A program made the position numbers and the translations under genes. Below, piece after piece: positions 26,519-37,900 of a DNA stretch of 64,000 bases (positions are counted from its first letter, which is position 1; each line of letters starts with the position of its first letter). The notes beneath the pieces were generated by a model. That model saw only the letters and a list, made by a program, of their open reading frames with translations. It was not told the origin of the DNA and ran no database searches. The stretch is from Sodiomyces alkalinus F11 (Eukaryota; Ascomycota; Sordariomycetes; Glomerellales; Plectosphaerellaceae). Location of the stretch: contig NW_021167080.1 in the NCBI RefSeq assembly GCF_003711515.1, positions 3,384,155 to 3,448,154 of the forward strand. Reading direction: 5' to 3'.

Positions 26519-27779
26519 TCTAAGAATACACTAACGCTAGCCCACTTTATTATTCGACACTTCTTAGCAGCCTGGCGTTTCGTACCAGTACTACCGCCCG
26601 GGCCCCTTTTTCGGCTTCTTTGCAGTGTTTTTACAGTGTTTTTCGGGCGATATAATTCCACAGTATATAGTTGTATAACCTGTAAATAGAGGCTACTTCC
26701 GTAATATATAGCTCTTCCTACAAGAGGTGCGGTAGGTTATTCTAGAGTTATAGTGCGAATTACCCGTAAACTTAACGTTAAACTATACTACGTTATTCCT
26801 ACTTATCTGCTTTATTTACAGTGCCCGTAAAGGTTTTCCGTACCACGTTAAACCACGCTATTTACGCCGTTAAGATAGTTAGCTAGGCTGATTCGGACCC
26901 GCGAGCCTGCCGTGGCTATAAAAACCTTAAGCCGTTTTCCGAGTTTGGTTATTATCCGTATTTACGTAGAATATACGCCACCTGTATAACGTGCCGTGCT
27001 ATAAGAGTAACTAACCGAAATAGCCGTTACGCCGCCCGTAATACGTTAGCTGCAGGTTCTACGGCTCCTCTACCACCCGTTCTAACCGGCCACCCTCCAC
27101 TATAACCTCTCCCTACGGCTCCTTAACCACGCGTTCTAACAGGTAACCCTCTATTAGACCCGCTAATAAGGGGTAGCCGTTGCCGTGGCTATAACCGTGA
27201 CCCTAACGCTCCCAAGTCTACTACGGGTCACTACTATACTACCTATTACCGATACCTTATAACGGCCGCTTTTAGTACGCGTCGAAATAGTACCTCCTAT
27301 AATACGTATAATAACTATAGCAATAGCAGGACGCGTTAAAGGGCGGCTATTACTGCTAGCTAGCGTAGGGCACGGCCGTAACCCGACCACCCCGTGGTTC
27401 GTGATAGGCCGCTAGGATAGTATTAGCCGGGTACTACGGTCGATTACTATAACCTTAGTTTAATACAGGTAGAGTATAAATACTACGCTACGCTTTATTA
27501 GATTAGGGAGAAGTTATAGATTAGTTTTCTCGCCCGCGTTATTAACCGTTAGCTAACCACTATTATCTTCTTTTATATAGGAATCGTCGCCTACGAGCCC
27601 GAAATTCGGCACCTATTATAACCAGGCCGATATTAACGTTCCCGTTATCGAGCCGTTACCCGACTTCTTCTAACGCCTATTATACGCGGATACCGCTTAA
27701 GCTGCAGATTCTCGTAACAGAATCCGTTAAGATAATAATACCTTTTCGTTTACGTCTATATAATATACAGAGACCCCTC

Positions 27780-30778
27780 GGGGTGCTAGTACCGGCGGCG
27801 TAATAGTCTTCTAGATCCACGGCACCCTTTACTACTATACGGGGCCGTTAAGTGCTACAGGGCGACTTCTAGTATTTACCTAGCTATACTTTTATAACCT
27901 ATAGACTGCTGCCGACTACCGCCTTACGAATACCTAAAGCCTTAACTCCACGCTTAACCGTTATATCCTAGGGGAGATTTCGGACTTCCTACACGAGTAT
28001 AACCCCTTCGTGTAAATATATAAAACGGCCCGTGAACGCTTTAACTCCCTCCGTGAATAGTGCCATATTATACTAAACCCTAAGATAGAATTAGTTATTA
28101 AGTAGGGTGCTAATTTACGGCATAAGAATCTACCCGTTACGGACAAGGTTACGGCTATTATACCAGATAAGTAGGGTAAAGTCTATTACCGTGATATTAT
28201 CCTCGTAGAGAAACGGTCTAACGGTAGCGTAGGCGGCCTTACACGGATCGACTATAAGTATTCTGCCTACCTACCACTATCTTACCCGCTTATATATTGT
28301 CAGGTGCCTGCAGCAGTAGTCATAATGGGTCCCCAGTGTAAACCCACAGGGGTCCAGGCGTGCCTAGTCTAAGACCCCTTGAGGCATAAATAAAGCAGTT
28401 ATTATACTAGTAAACAGAATAGTCCCTCGAAGCAAATAAGGCAGCCCTTAAGGAAGTAAATAAAGCAGTCCTTAAGGAGTAGCGGAGTATAGTCTTAAGG
28501 AGTGGAGGAGCCTCCCCTTAGAAAAGGGATGCTAGCAATTAATCTGATTCTTTAGCTATACTTATATTCTGACCCTATTATAATCCTATCGTGATTACAC
28601 CTGGTTGTTTGCTTAACCCTACCTTTTCACTCTTTGCAACTACCCATTTAATATATATCCGCGTAGCGGTTCCGGATATTACTAGCAGTTATAGTTACGG
28701 GATATTTATAACCGTTAGCGGCAGAACACCGAGGTAAAGTTCTGTTAGTTCTACCGTTATATACTACACCCGCGATACTAGTAGAGGTTCGTGCCCTTTA
28801 TATACGGCCGTCTTTTTTAGTAGTTTTTAGTGGACTTATAGGTATCCTGCGATCAGAAGAAGCTTAATTGGATCTAACGCTATTAGAACGAGATATAGGC
28901 TAACGTATATAACGGGATACGGGATTAGGCGTACGAGGCCGATAGCGATACCCGTAATATTAGCCGACGGATTATCTTACCCTTAAATTATATTAGCGGC
29001 TAGCGGTTTATCTTGTAATACTATTAGGATTCTATAGTAATTATACGGGCTTTTAGCGCTCCGACCTTTTTTATTACCTTTACGACTAATCCTACCTAAC
29101 TAGAGATTATACGGGAGCTTTAGCTAGGTTAGACTGCTAGTGACCGGCCCGGTTTAGTCGGCCGTGTATTGGAATTAAAGTCCCGCGACCTGGAATAGTA
29201 GCTGCGTGATAGTCTATTTAGTAAGTTTACGGGTATTATATAGACCGTGGAATACTAGAAGCGCGGTCTTCTATATCGTTATATCCTTCTTTTCCTTACG
29301 CCGCGGGCGGCCGAGATATATAAGGACGCCGTAACTATTAATAACGTTATATCTACGGAGCTACCGGACCGTGAGTCGGATTCTACTAGCCGTCTTTTTA
29401 ATATTATTAGTAAGAATATAACATATAGTCCTTATAGTGATAATAAGTCCTCTACGCTATATATACAGTCGTAGCCTAATAACGGGAACCGTATAAAGTG
29501 CTCTAAGCAGTTCCCTAAGCCGTACTACCCGGAAACGGCTATATGCCAGGATAGTTATCCTAAGTATAGGCGCCGTAACTCTAGCCTACACGTTATAAAG
29601 AGGGGCCGTATAGGAGAGGTCCCCCTTAATAACCGTTTTATTATTCCTTATAGCCCGTATCTCTACCTCCGTTACGGTGCCTATATTAACGTTAAGATTC
29701 ACGGATCTATTAAGGTAAGTTATTAATTATATCCAGTATCTTATACTTTAATATTTACGGATCTATTTAAGTGATTAAGTACGTGTATAAGTACGTTTAT
29801 AAGGGCAGCGACCGTAAAACTACGCTAATATCGGGCGAAGAGGGCGAGAACGAGGTAAATATCTATCTTTAAAGCCGTTATATCGGTCCCGCGGAGGCCG
29901 TTATTTAGTTACGAGTTCCCGGTATATCGCGAGTTCCTACCCGTTATACGTCTTTTGGTTCACCTTACGGGATAATAGCCTATATACTTCGGCGATAACG
30001 TGACCGTAAGCCAAATTAAGCGGATATTATAGGACCGGAAGATTTAGCTAATAGGCTTTTTCGACTATAACCGTGATAATATTAATAGCCGCGAGTTATT
30101 CTATTACTAGTTTCCTAGCGGTTATACATAGAAACTGTAGCAGTTTACTTAGCAGCGAAGGCAGCGTGGATTTTAAATCGGCCGTCTACGGTATATACCC
30201 CTAACGGCTAGAGAGGCGTACTATTTACGGGTACTCTTAGTCTCTATTCAAGGGCCGACTTCCTTTACGGATCTTCGTACCGTAGAGGGGACTATCTACG
30301 ATACCTACTATAAGGCCTGCGTTACGGCCGAGCTTTTACATGATAACCGTTACTAGGTTACCTATTTTAAGGAGGCCGTTATTTAGAAGACCGGGCGTGC
30401 GTTACGGGAGCTATTTATCGTCGCTTTAATCCACGGAGATATTTCCGGTCTATTATCGATATAGGAGAGGTTTACGGAGTCTATATACGATAACCTACCT
30501 TATACGTTATAGCGCTAGTGCTTCCGATATCCTGCCGATTTAGAACGCCCGTATATCGATTACGGTCTCTATTTTATATACTCGCGGCTCCATAAGGTAA
30601 GTAGGATAATTACGGAGTTCGGGCTACCAGGGCTTTTACACGACTAGCGCTATACGACTAGTAATATATTATTAGTTACGGAGACTTACGATCGCGATAC
30701 TTAGGCTATAGTATGCGAAGATATTTACCGCCGCTTTAACCAGGGCTAGGCTACCGTTTTTAGCTAGGTTATATAATA
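27780..30778 (+). pseudogene. Helitron Rep (HUH) domain and start of helicase, RIP-broken
   Basis: Conceptual translation matches the Helitron transposase: an IHGTLYYYTGPL-type motif near 27818 and HEYNPFV near 27995; then, after the solo LTR, YNGIRD near 28910, RRIILPLNYISGQRF near 28965, FITFTTNPT near 29075, YQKRGLLYRYILL near 29247 and CSKQFPKPYYPETAICQDSY near 29495. From about 29950 to 30778 the region before Pif1 is recognisable (ELLHDNRYQVTYF near 30330; IHGDISGLLSIQ near 30430). The reading stops at NQGQATVFS, just before the Walker A motif, where gypsy3 inserted. The metal-binding His-x-His reads Tyr-Arg-Tyr at 29274-29282, and many stops are present, so it cannot act. Confidence 0.88.
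28298..28653 (+). repeat. Solo LTR of the gypsy2 family inside the Helitron
   Basis: A 356-bp sequence starting tgtcaggtgcctgcag and ending tttaata, homologous along its length to the LTR at 7562-7907. A 5-bp duplication (tatat) lies at 28293-28297 and 28654-28658. Helitron coding sequence continues in register on both sides (SYPLIY before, PRSGSGYY after). It is a solo LTR left by recombination between two LTRs of one insertion. Confidence 0.88.
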
Positions 30779-31135
30779 TGCCCTGTCCAGGCATATCTCT
30801 AGCCAGCCAGTACTATAGGACCTAGGGCTTCTAGGGTTCATAATAGCAACCTTTAGGTATAGAAAATAGGGTATAATAAAGATATCTTCCTGTAAACTAA
30901 GGGGGAACCGCGCCGAGGATATATCCTTCGGCCGGTTCGGCCTAACTATAATCCTTACTACCGATTCTACGCCATACGTACGGATAGTTCAGGCGCTATT
31001 CGTTCTCTATCTATACGAATAGTGCTAGAGCTATATATTCCCTATCTAAGCGAATAACTCCCGCGCTATCCGTTCTATAATAAGGCAGATAGTACTAGCG
31101 CTATTCCTGCGGAGGCTAGGGAATAGGGCGTATTA
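30779..31135 (-). repeat. 3' LTR of gypsy3
   Basis: A direct repeat of 44929-45285, starting tgccctgtccagg and ending gggcgtatta. The two copies are similar throughout; most differences I checked are transitions of the RIP type (for example tgccctgtcc against taccctatcc). Confidence 0.85.
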
Positions 31136-32930
31136 TATACCCCGGGCGATAAAAGCCCTACGTCCCGCGGGCGTTCCGCGTCGGGATAATAGCGCCGGGC
31201 GCGCGAACTACGACGCGCCGATATAGGGTTTATTAGCCGCACGGTAGCTTACTTAGTAGCCGTGGACGCGGGATAGTATTTATAATAGAAAGGAAATAAT
31301 AGGTATAGTAATATAATATATTACGCCGACTACGCGTTATTACTACACCGTATAGGTTATAAAAAAAAGGAAAATGAACACGTAAATAAGTGGAGATTAA
31401 GGAGTAATTAGGGGAGCTAGGTTATAGATAAGGAACGTAAGGAAATAAAACAGAATAGGAAGAAAAATATAGACTAAGCTAAACTGTCTATACACTATTA
31501 CTATAATACCTAAACCCTATACTATACTAAGGACCGATGCACCTATACACTAAACCCTAATACCTAAAACGTATACCAGATTATAAATCACTCCTAATAT
31601 TCCCCCGGCCGATATCTACTTAGATCTTAGTAACCTCTAATAGCTACGGGTTAGCGTCGGGGAAACCCTAACGCGAGACTTTACGATTTAGGATCCTAGC
31701 TATATTATCTTCCGTGAGCTTAGCCTTTTACTCCTCCACCGTTTACTATAAGATCTCGTATAAGACTATAACGCTTTTCTTTCTATAGGATTCGTAGTAG
31801 CGTGCCACGATTACAGCGCGCCGGATAACTACCTCGGCGAGATCTATATTATCGATATACCGTTTAGCTAGGTATTCGCGATTATTATCGTCTAAAGGGC
31901 TAAAAGAATCTAATTTTACGAGGTAAACCAGCTTTTCTATATACTAGAAGCTAATAAGCAGGTTTAGCTCGGCGGCGTTCTAAACGTTATAGTTTACCAC
32001 GTACTCGTTAAGGAAGGCGGCCGCCTAAATAGCGGCTGGAAGAGGTAGTATAGCGGCGCGTCAACGCTATTTAATCTCTTCGAATGTCTAATCCCTATAC
32101 GTAAACTCGCTAAAGTTAACTAACTAGGAGGAGTTATTTAGATTAGCGACGAAGCTCTTAGCCGCCTAAGTGTATAGGACTTCTTAGCTAAAGCGTAAGA
32201 ATATATGCTTCGTTAAGGGAGATAAGGTATAGCCTTAGTAGGGGCGCTTAATGCCCGCGAGGGGCGAGGGAGCGCTTATAGTAGTAGGCGCCGGTATACT
32301 TAGCCGTAACCTAGCGAGGACGGCGGTAGCGTTTTAGATAACTAGTGCCGGTATATTCTATTGCGATTATAAGAAGTTCTTAATAACGGCGATACGGGGC
32401 TTTAAAATAGCCGGGTAGTCTACCGTATTATAGAGGAAGTCCGCTCCACTAATCTCGTTATTCTATAAGCGTTCTAGCGAGTTCGTTAACTTAAGGCTTA
32501 GGGACGCTAGCTTATAGACTGTCCGAAGGACGTAGGAGGATACTATCGCGTTATACGGCTATAGGGGGGGGGGTGCTAGGGGCTAGTATCTAGGCGATAA
32601 TAGTAGTATTATTACGCGGTAATAGTAAGCCTAAGGCAGTTACCGTAGGACCCGGCCGGCGGCTAGACGGGGGGTTAGGGAGGAACTAGCCGTTAAAGGC
32701 CTTAGGGGCGTTATAATAAGCTATAGCTAGGTATTACTCGAACGTTTAGGGATACTAAGGCCAGCTAGCGACGTCAATATTATTATCTAGTAAGAACTAA
32801 CGCTAGGGATACAGGGTAACGATTTACTAGGCGATATCCACGGGCACGGTATATTCTGCTTCGTCTACCGGGGCAAACACAGTACGGCGGAGTTAGCGGT
32901 TATCACGGATATACTAAGCAAGGGACGATA
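31136..32930 (-). other. Unassigned region at the 3' side of gypsy3
   Basis: About 1.8 kb between the left LTR of gypsy3 and the gypsy4 fragment. On the minus strand a long degenerate frame can be followed with RIP-type stops, for example VFAPVDEAEYTVPVDIA near 32880 and FEQYLAIAYYNAPKAFNG near 32730, and near 31800 a helical Lys/Glu-rich stretch (YEIL-QTVEE-KAKLTEDNIA). I do not recognise RNase H, integrase or a known host gene. It may be a gag or C-terminal region of one of the gypsy elements, or captured sequence. A poly(G) run lies at about 32566-32574. Confidence 0.4.
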
Positions 32931-34440
32931 AGATATACTCAGCTTATCGGGTTAATAACAGCAGACATATCACGGACTAACCAGTTACTAATACGGCACT
33001 ATCTTAATAGTATAGCTAAGGGATAGTATCTATAAGACTTATATCCACGATCTAGAAAGGCCTATCTAATAGCAGGCATACCTAGAATTAATAGGTCGTC
33101 GCTATAGTCTTACTATTATACAGCTAAGGGATAGTGTCCACGAGGGATATTACCACGACCTAAAAGAGCTAAGGCTATATCTAGATTCCTAGATATTAGG
33201 CTATAGGAAGTTAAAGGTAGGACTACTAGGAGTTAACAGGAGGATGAAGGTTAAGATATCAGGTATAATAGTCTTATATTAAAGGAGTTAGCCGGGGATA
33301 GATAGGAGGATTCTAATTAAACCCCGGATAGCTATAAAAGGGGCGCCTTAGGGACGTCTTTCTTAAGGCGGGTAACGAATAATCTAAGTATTCTAAAACC
33401 TATCACCTATAGACGAACCACTATTCACCTAGGACGTATCGGTTAATCACTATTATACTACTCTAGATAAGGATACCTTTAATATTTTATTCGTTCTCTA
33501 CCTTACCTAGGTGTATAGACCGGTATAAAGTTTCTGCCCGACCTACCTAAGCGGAGAACTAATTAGTTATTCTCGGTATATCGTTACCGTACTAACTACT
33601 CCCCGAGTTTAAGATAAGAGATACCGAGCCTAGCTATAATAGCGAGGTTAATCCTTAGCCGTAGCGGTAAAAGCAGAATAAGCTACGCGCCGAGTAAGGC
33701 AACGCACCTTAAATAGCCTAATAGGTGGCTAACCGTTACCTTATTACGGGTCGTAGTGCTAAGGCACTTATCGGTATAGCCCCGGGAACCGGGAACTTAA
33801 GCGTAATAAAGTAGACCGCCCCTATAGTATCTATCTCTATTAAACTAACCTTATAGACCTTTACCGCGGAAATAACCACCGACTAACCTCGGATAACCCG
33901 GCTATAGGTTCCGCCTCGTTAAGGGCTATCAGTTAATAGACCCGCCTAACCGGTATCGGATACTAAAGGTCGCCCTCCTAATACTACTACCGGCGTTAGC
34001 CTTTTAATAGTAGAATAGTTACGAGAACAGGTTAAGGCTTTTAAGTTAGACTAGGAGCGATACTACCTAGCCGGATAACTCTAAGCTTTATAGGATAGTA
34101 ATAACGCCGTGGATATACTATAAGACCCGGGTAACTAACCGCTAACCTATAACGACTAGGCTAAGATAGACTACCCTATCCCTAAATAGGATAGCTAATC
34201 CTAGGATTAGTATAAAACGTTTATCGAGGACTTAGAAGAACGTTTTTACCTCGATTCTAGTAAATTTCAGAGCGATAAGACGAAAGTCTAGTTCGTAAGC
34301 AACGCTCTTCCTTAGACTATTAGGGTATAGTAACGTGTCTAATAACGGTTAATTACTACGCCTAAAGCTTCTATAGCGACTTAGCAGGAAATAAAGAACT
34401 TCCTTTCGGGGCAGGTCGTCGACGACGAGCGATTAGAGCG
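32930..34440 (+). mobile_element. Ty3/gypsy fragment in gypsy3 (gypsy4): LTR-like 5' region and gag
   Basis: Bases about 32930-33440 look like an LTR: a TATA-like box (gctataaaagg at 33331-33341) and short internal repeats (agctaagggatagt at 33011 and 33123). A plus-strand gag-like sequence follows, with KTFIEDLEERFYLDSSKFQ near 34215 and KTKVWFVSNALP-type sequence near 34280 (RIP stops at Trp/Gln codons). It stops near 34440, where minus-strand gypsy3 RT is reached. The ends are approximate and no duplication was identified. Confidence 0.55.
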
Positions 34441-34910
34441 ATAATAGCGGACGGATCCTGTATAGGGTATTAGTGCGTTCTTTTATATTAAAAAGGTCTA
34501 AAGTATCGACCTCGAATCCTAAAAGCTATACCGATAGGTAGCTAATAAAGGATTTACCTAAGGAGATAGAGATCCGCTTCCGGCTAACTAGCTATAGGAT
34601 AGTTTCTAGATACTAGGCGTATTCCTCCTTAGTATCGGAGGCTATAACGATATCGTTAATAAAGGCGGCAGCGAACTTTTTATACGGTCAGAGTAGCCTA
34701 TTTATATAGAGTTACATATAGGCTAGCGAATTACGGAAGCCTATAAGCACGACCTTTAAATACTCTTATCCTCGATATAAGATAATAGTAAACCTTTTAC
34801 GGTGTGGCTTATATACCGGGAACTAGTAAAAGAAAGCTCGAGCGTTAATAACGGAAATAAACTTCTTCCCCAGGAGGCGCCGGATCACCTTATCCTATAA
34901 TAGTATCGGG

Positions 34911-37900
34911 TTTTTTTTTTTTTTTTTTTTTTAATTCATTACGCGCATGCAGCCCTAAAGCTATAGCGTGGCGCCTATCGCCCTAAGGGCTAGAGGCTAT
35001 AAGAAGCTAGGTATAGTAAAATAGAGCGTACTACACAAAGGAAATCCTCCGTAATGATCTGCCTAATAAGACCTAATAGGTAAAAAACCAAAGCAATATA
35101 ACTAGACCGCAGGAATCGTGGTTTGCGCCCTATACTACTCTGCCGAGGCTATTTTAGTCGCTAAAACGTAGGCCTATAAGGCCTGTATTCCTTTTTTAGT
35201 ACTAAATAATAGCGGCAGAGATAGCGGTAGGCCTGCTAGGGCTTCCCGCAGGGCTCTTCGTTCTTCTTTATAAATAGGGCATAAAAGATTAAGGTGTGCT
35301 ATATCCTGTATAGGGGAGCCGGGACAGGAATAGCGGTCGTTAGCGTAGTTTTAAGCCCTTTTTTAGTAGGTTTTTAGGTATCCAAAGCCGGTTTTTAACT
35401 ACGTAAAAGCCGATTTTACCCACCTAGGGCCTTATATTAGTAGTGGTTTTCGGGAGAAGCGGAGGTTATCGCGGACTAATCGCCTATATAGGCGGCCTAA
35501 TCGAACCCATCGACCTCTTTTCTCTTCCTCCTCTTCGTGATTCTACAGGGTCTTCTAGTCTTAAATAAGGGCTTTATTTACCCGGCGTTTTAGGTGGCTA
35601 AGGGTAATTAAGCTAACGGAATTTATAGCTTTTTCGGGGTTTAATACCCCTTTAACCACTTTATCCGCTAGCTCGTTCCCTTCTATCCCCATATACGAGG
35701 GGCATTACTAGATAGATACCGAAGTGCCTAGTTATTTAAGGCGTGAAATAAGGCTTTTAGCTTCTATAGCCCACTATAAGGTGCGCTGAAGCTTCTGAAT
35801 AGCCGCCTGAGAATCACTAAAAATATAGTACTGTAGGGGCCTAGACGTCTGCTCTAGGGTAGCGTAAAGGGCCTGGAGAATAGCGTATAACTCAGGGTCT
35901 GCGACTTCGGTAGCGGCCCCTAGGTTAAAGCCTATAGCTTTACAGGGCCTTCTAGTATTAGTCCACTATATTATAGCGGCTATAGCTTGTGAAGGCCCTT
36001 TAGGGGGCCTAGTAGGGTGGCCTAAAGACCCGTCGATATAGAAAATAGCAGCCTATTCCCCTAGGCCTTGCTGAATTTCGGCTAGGGCTTCGAGGTGGGC
36101 TGTTTTCTGATCGGGGGTATCAGGGCCAGGGTCGGTATCTGTTTTAGACCGGTCCTTAAGGGGGAAAAAGGGTCTTAGGTCCGCTATAGGTTCTGAGGCC
36201 CAGGGGGCCTCCCACCTAGCCCAAGGACCCTCGATATTCCAAGACTAACCTACTAAAGCCACTATTTCTAGGCCTAGCCTATATAGCTATATACTAGACT
36301 ATAGGTTCTAGAGAAGGGCGAGATTCTGATTTTCGTCCCCTGGCTGCCTTTCAACGCTAGTATAAAGCTGGCGTTTAATAGGGTGGTTCAGTAGGAACTT
36401 TAAGGCCCGAAAGGCATAGAGCCTATTAGACCTAGTTAACCGAACCGCTGCCGGGGGGACTGCTACTTCGAGTTCTAGAGGCCGTAAGGGGCCCCCCTAA
36501 AAGCTCCTAGTGCCCTGACTAAAGCGCTATACTATAAGCGTTCTAGGCGGTCTATTAGGTGTTTTTTCGGTGGTTTTAGGTCCTACTAGAGCTACGAGCC
36601 GAAATCAGCTAAGGAGGCTATACAGGCTATATATAGCTATCGTAGAGCCTTAAAAGAAAGGCCTCTCTACGAGCTAGCTAGCCTATATAGCCTATTTAGG
36701 GCTCCTAAAGCTAAGTTTAGGCGTTTTTCGACGTGGGGTTTAAAGAATACCTTCGGATTAAACTAGACCCTAAGCCACCTAATAGCACCTAGCGCTGGTT
36801 TAACTAGGTGCCCCCCTTTAATGCCCGGAGTGTCTTCTATAGAGCGTCTTCGGTGGAAGTGAGTAAGCTCTGTTTTTTCAGGGTCGAAAAGGACTTAGTT
36901 AACTTTTACTGCGTCGAAAAGGGAGACTACGGCTTTTTTTAGGGTTTTATAGTTTTTTCTAGTCGACGTAGACGCTATGGATAGCTGAAAATCATCGATA
37001 TAGGATAGCTAAAGACCCTGAAAATCCGGTCCCGTTATAACCTTCCTAATATAAATCAGGAAAAGGATAGGAGAAACCGGGGAGCCTTATGGAACCCCTA
37101 TATTTAGGGGGCGGGCTGCTAGACCTGCCCCTTGAAAGCTAGTTGGATTCACCTGTTTTCTGTAAAAGAGGCTACTTATTTAACTAGGTTTAACAGTAGT
37201 TAGAGTTCCTGAAAGGACCTAAGTAGCTAGGGACGGGCGACGTGATCGAAGGCTCCTTTAATATCTAAAAATAGCGTAGAAATTATAGGATTTTAGCGTG
37301 ATTTACGCTATTTTTCGATATAGTGGAGGAGGAGGAGGGCTATATCGATAGCAGAGCGTTATTTTCTACCCTCTATTTAACTAGGATATAGAAGGTCGTC
37401 GCGGGTATTAGCTATAAAGCTAAGCCTAGTAGCTATAACCCTTTCGAGGACTTTACCTAGACAGTTTAGAAGGCCTATAATCCTATAAGACTTAGGATTA
37501 GAATAGTTCTTCTTTCCCGGCTTCGGTAAAATAACCCCTAAGGCTTCTTTCTAGCAGGTAGGGTGGTGGCCTGCTATAAATAGTGCTGTATAGGCTTTTA
37601 CAAAGGGCCCGGCGATAACCTTATAGGCCTGCTGGATCGGCTTTAGACTAATCCTATTAGGCCCTGGGGCTTTCCCCTGAGTAGCGCCGAATATAGCGCG
37701 TTATAGTTCGGCAACCTAAAGGCCAGGCCACTCCTACGGTCTTCTAAGGCCCTTACTACGTGGTTTAGTCTGGCTCTGGGGGCCGGTAAAAGAGTAAGAG
37801 GGACCTGGGTCCCCCGAAGGGCCTGTAAATACAGGGGCTTCGGGGGCGTCGGTGGCGGAGGGTATAGGAAAAAGGGTCTAAAGTAGGGCGTTATATTTAT

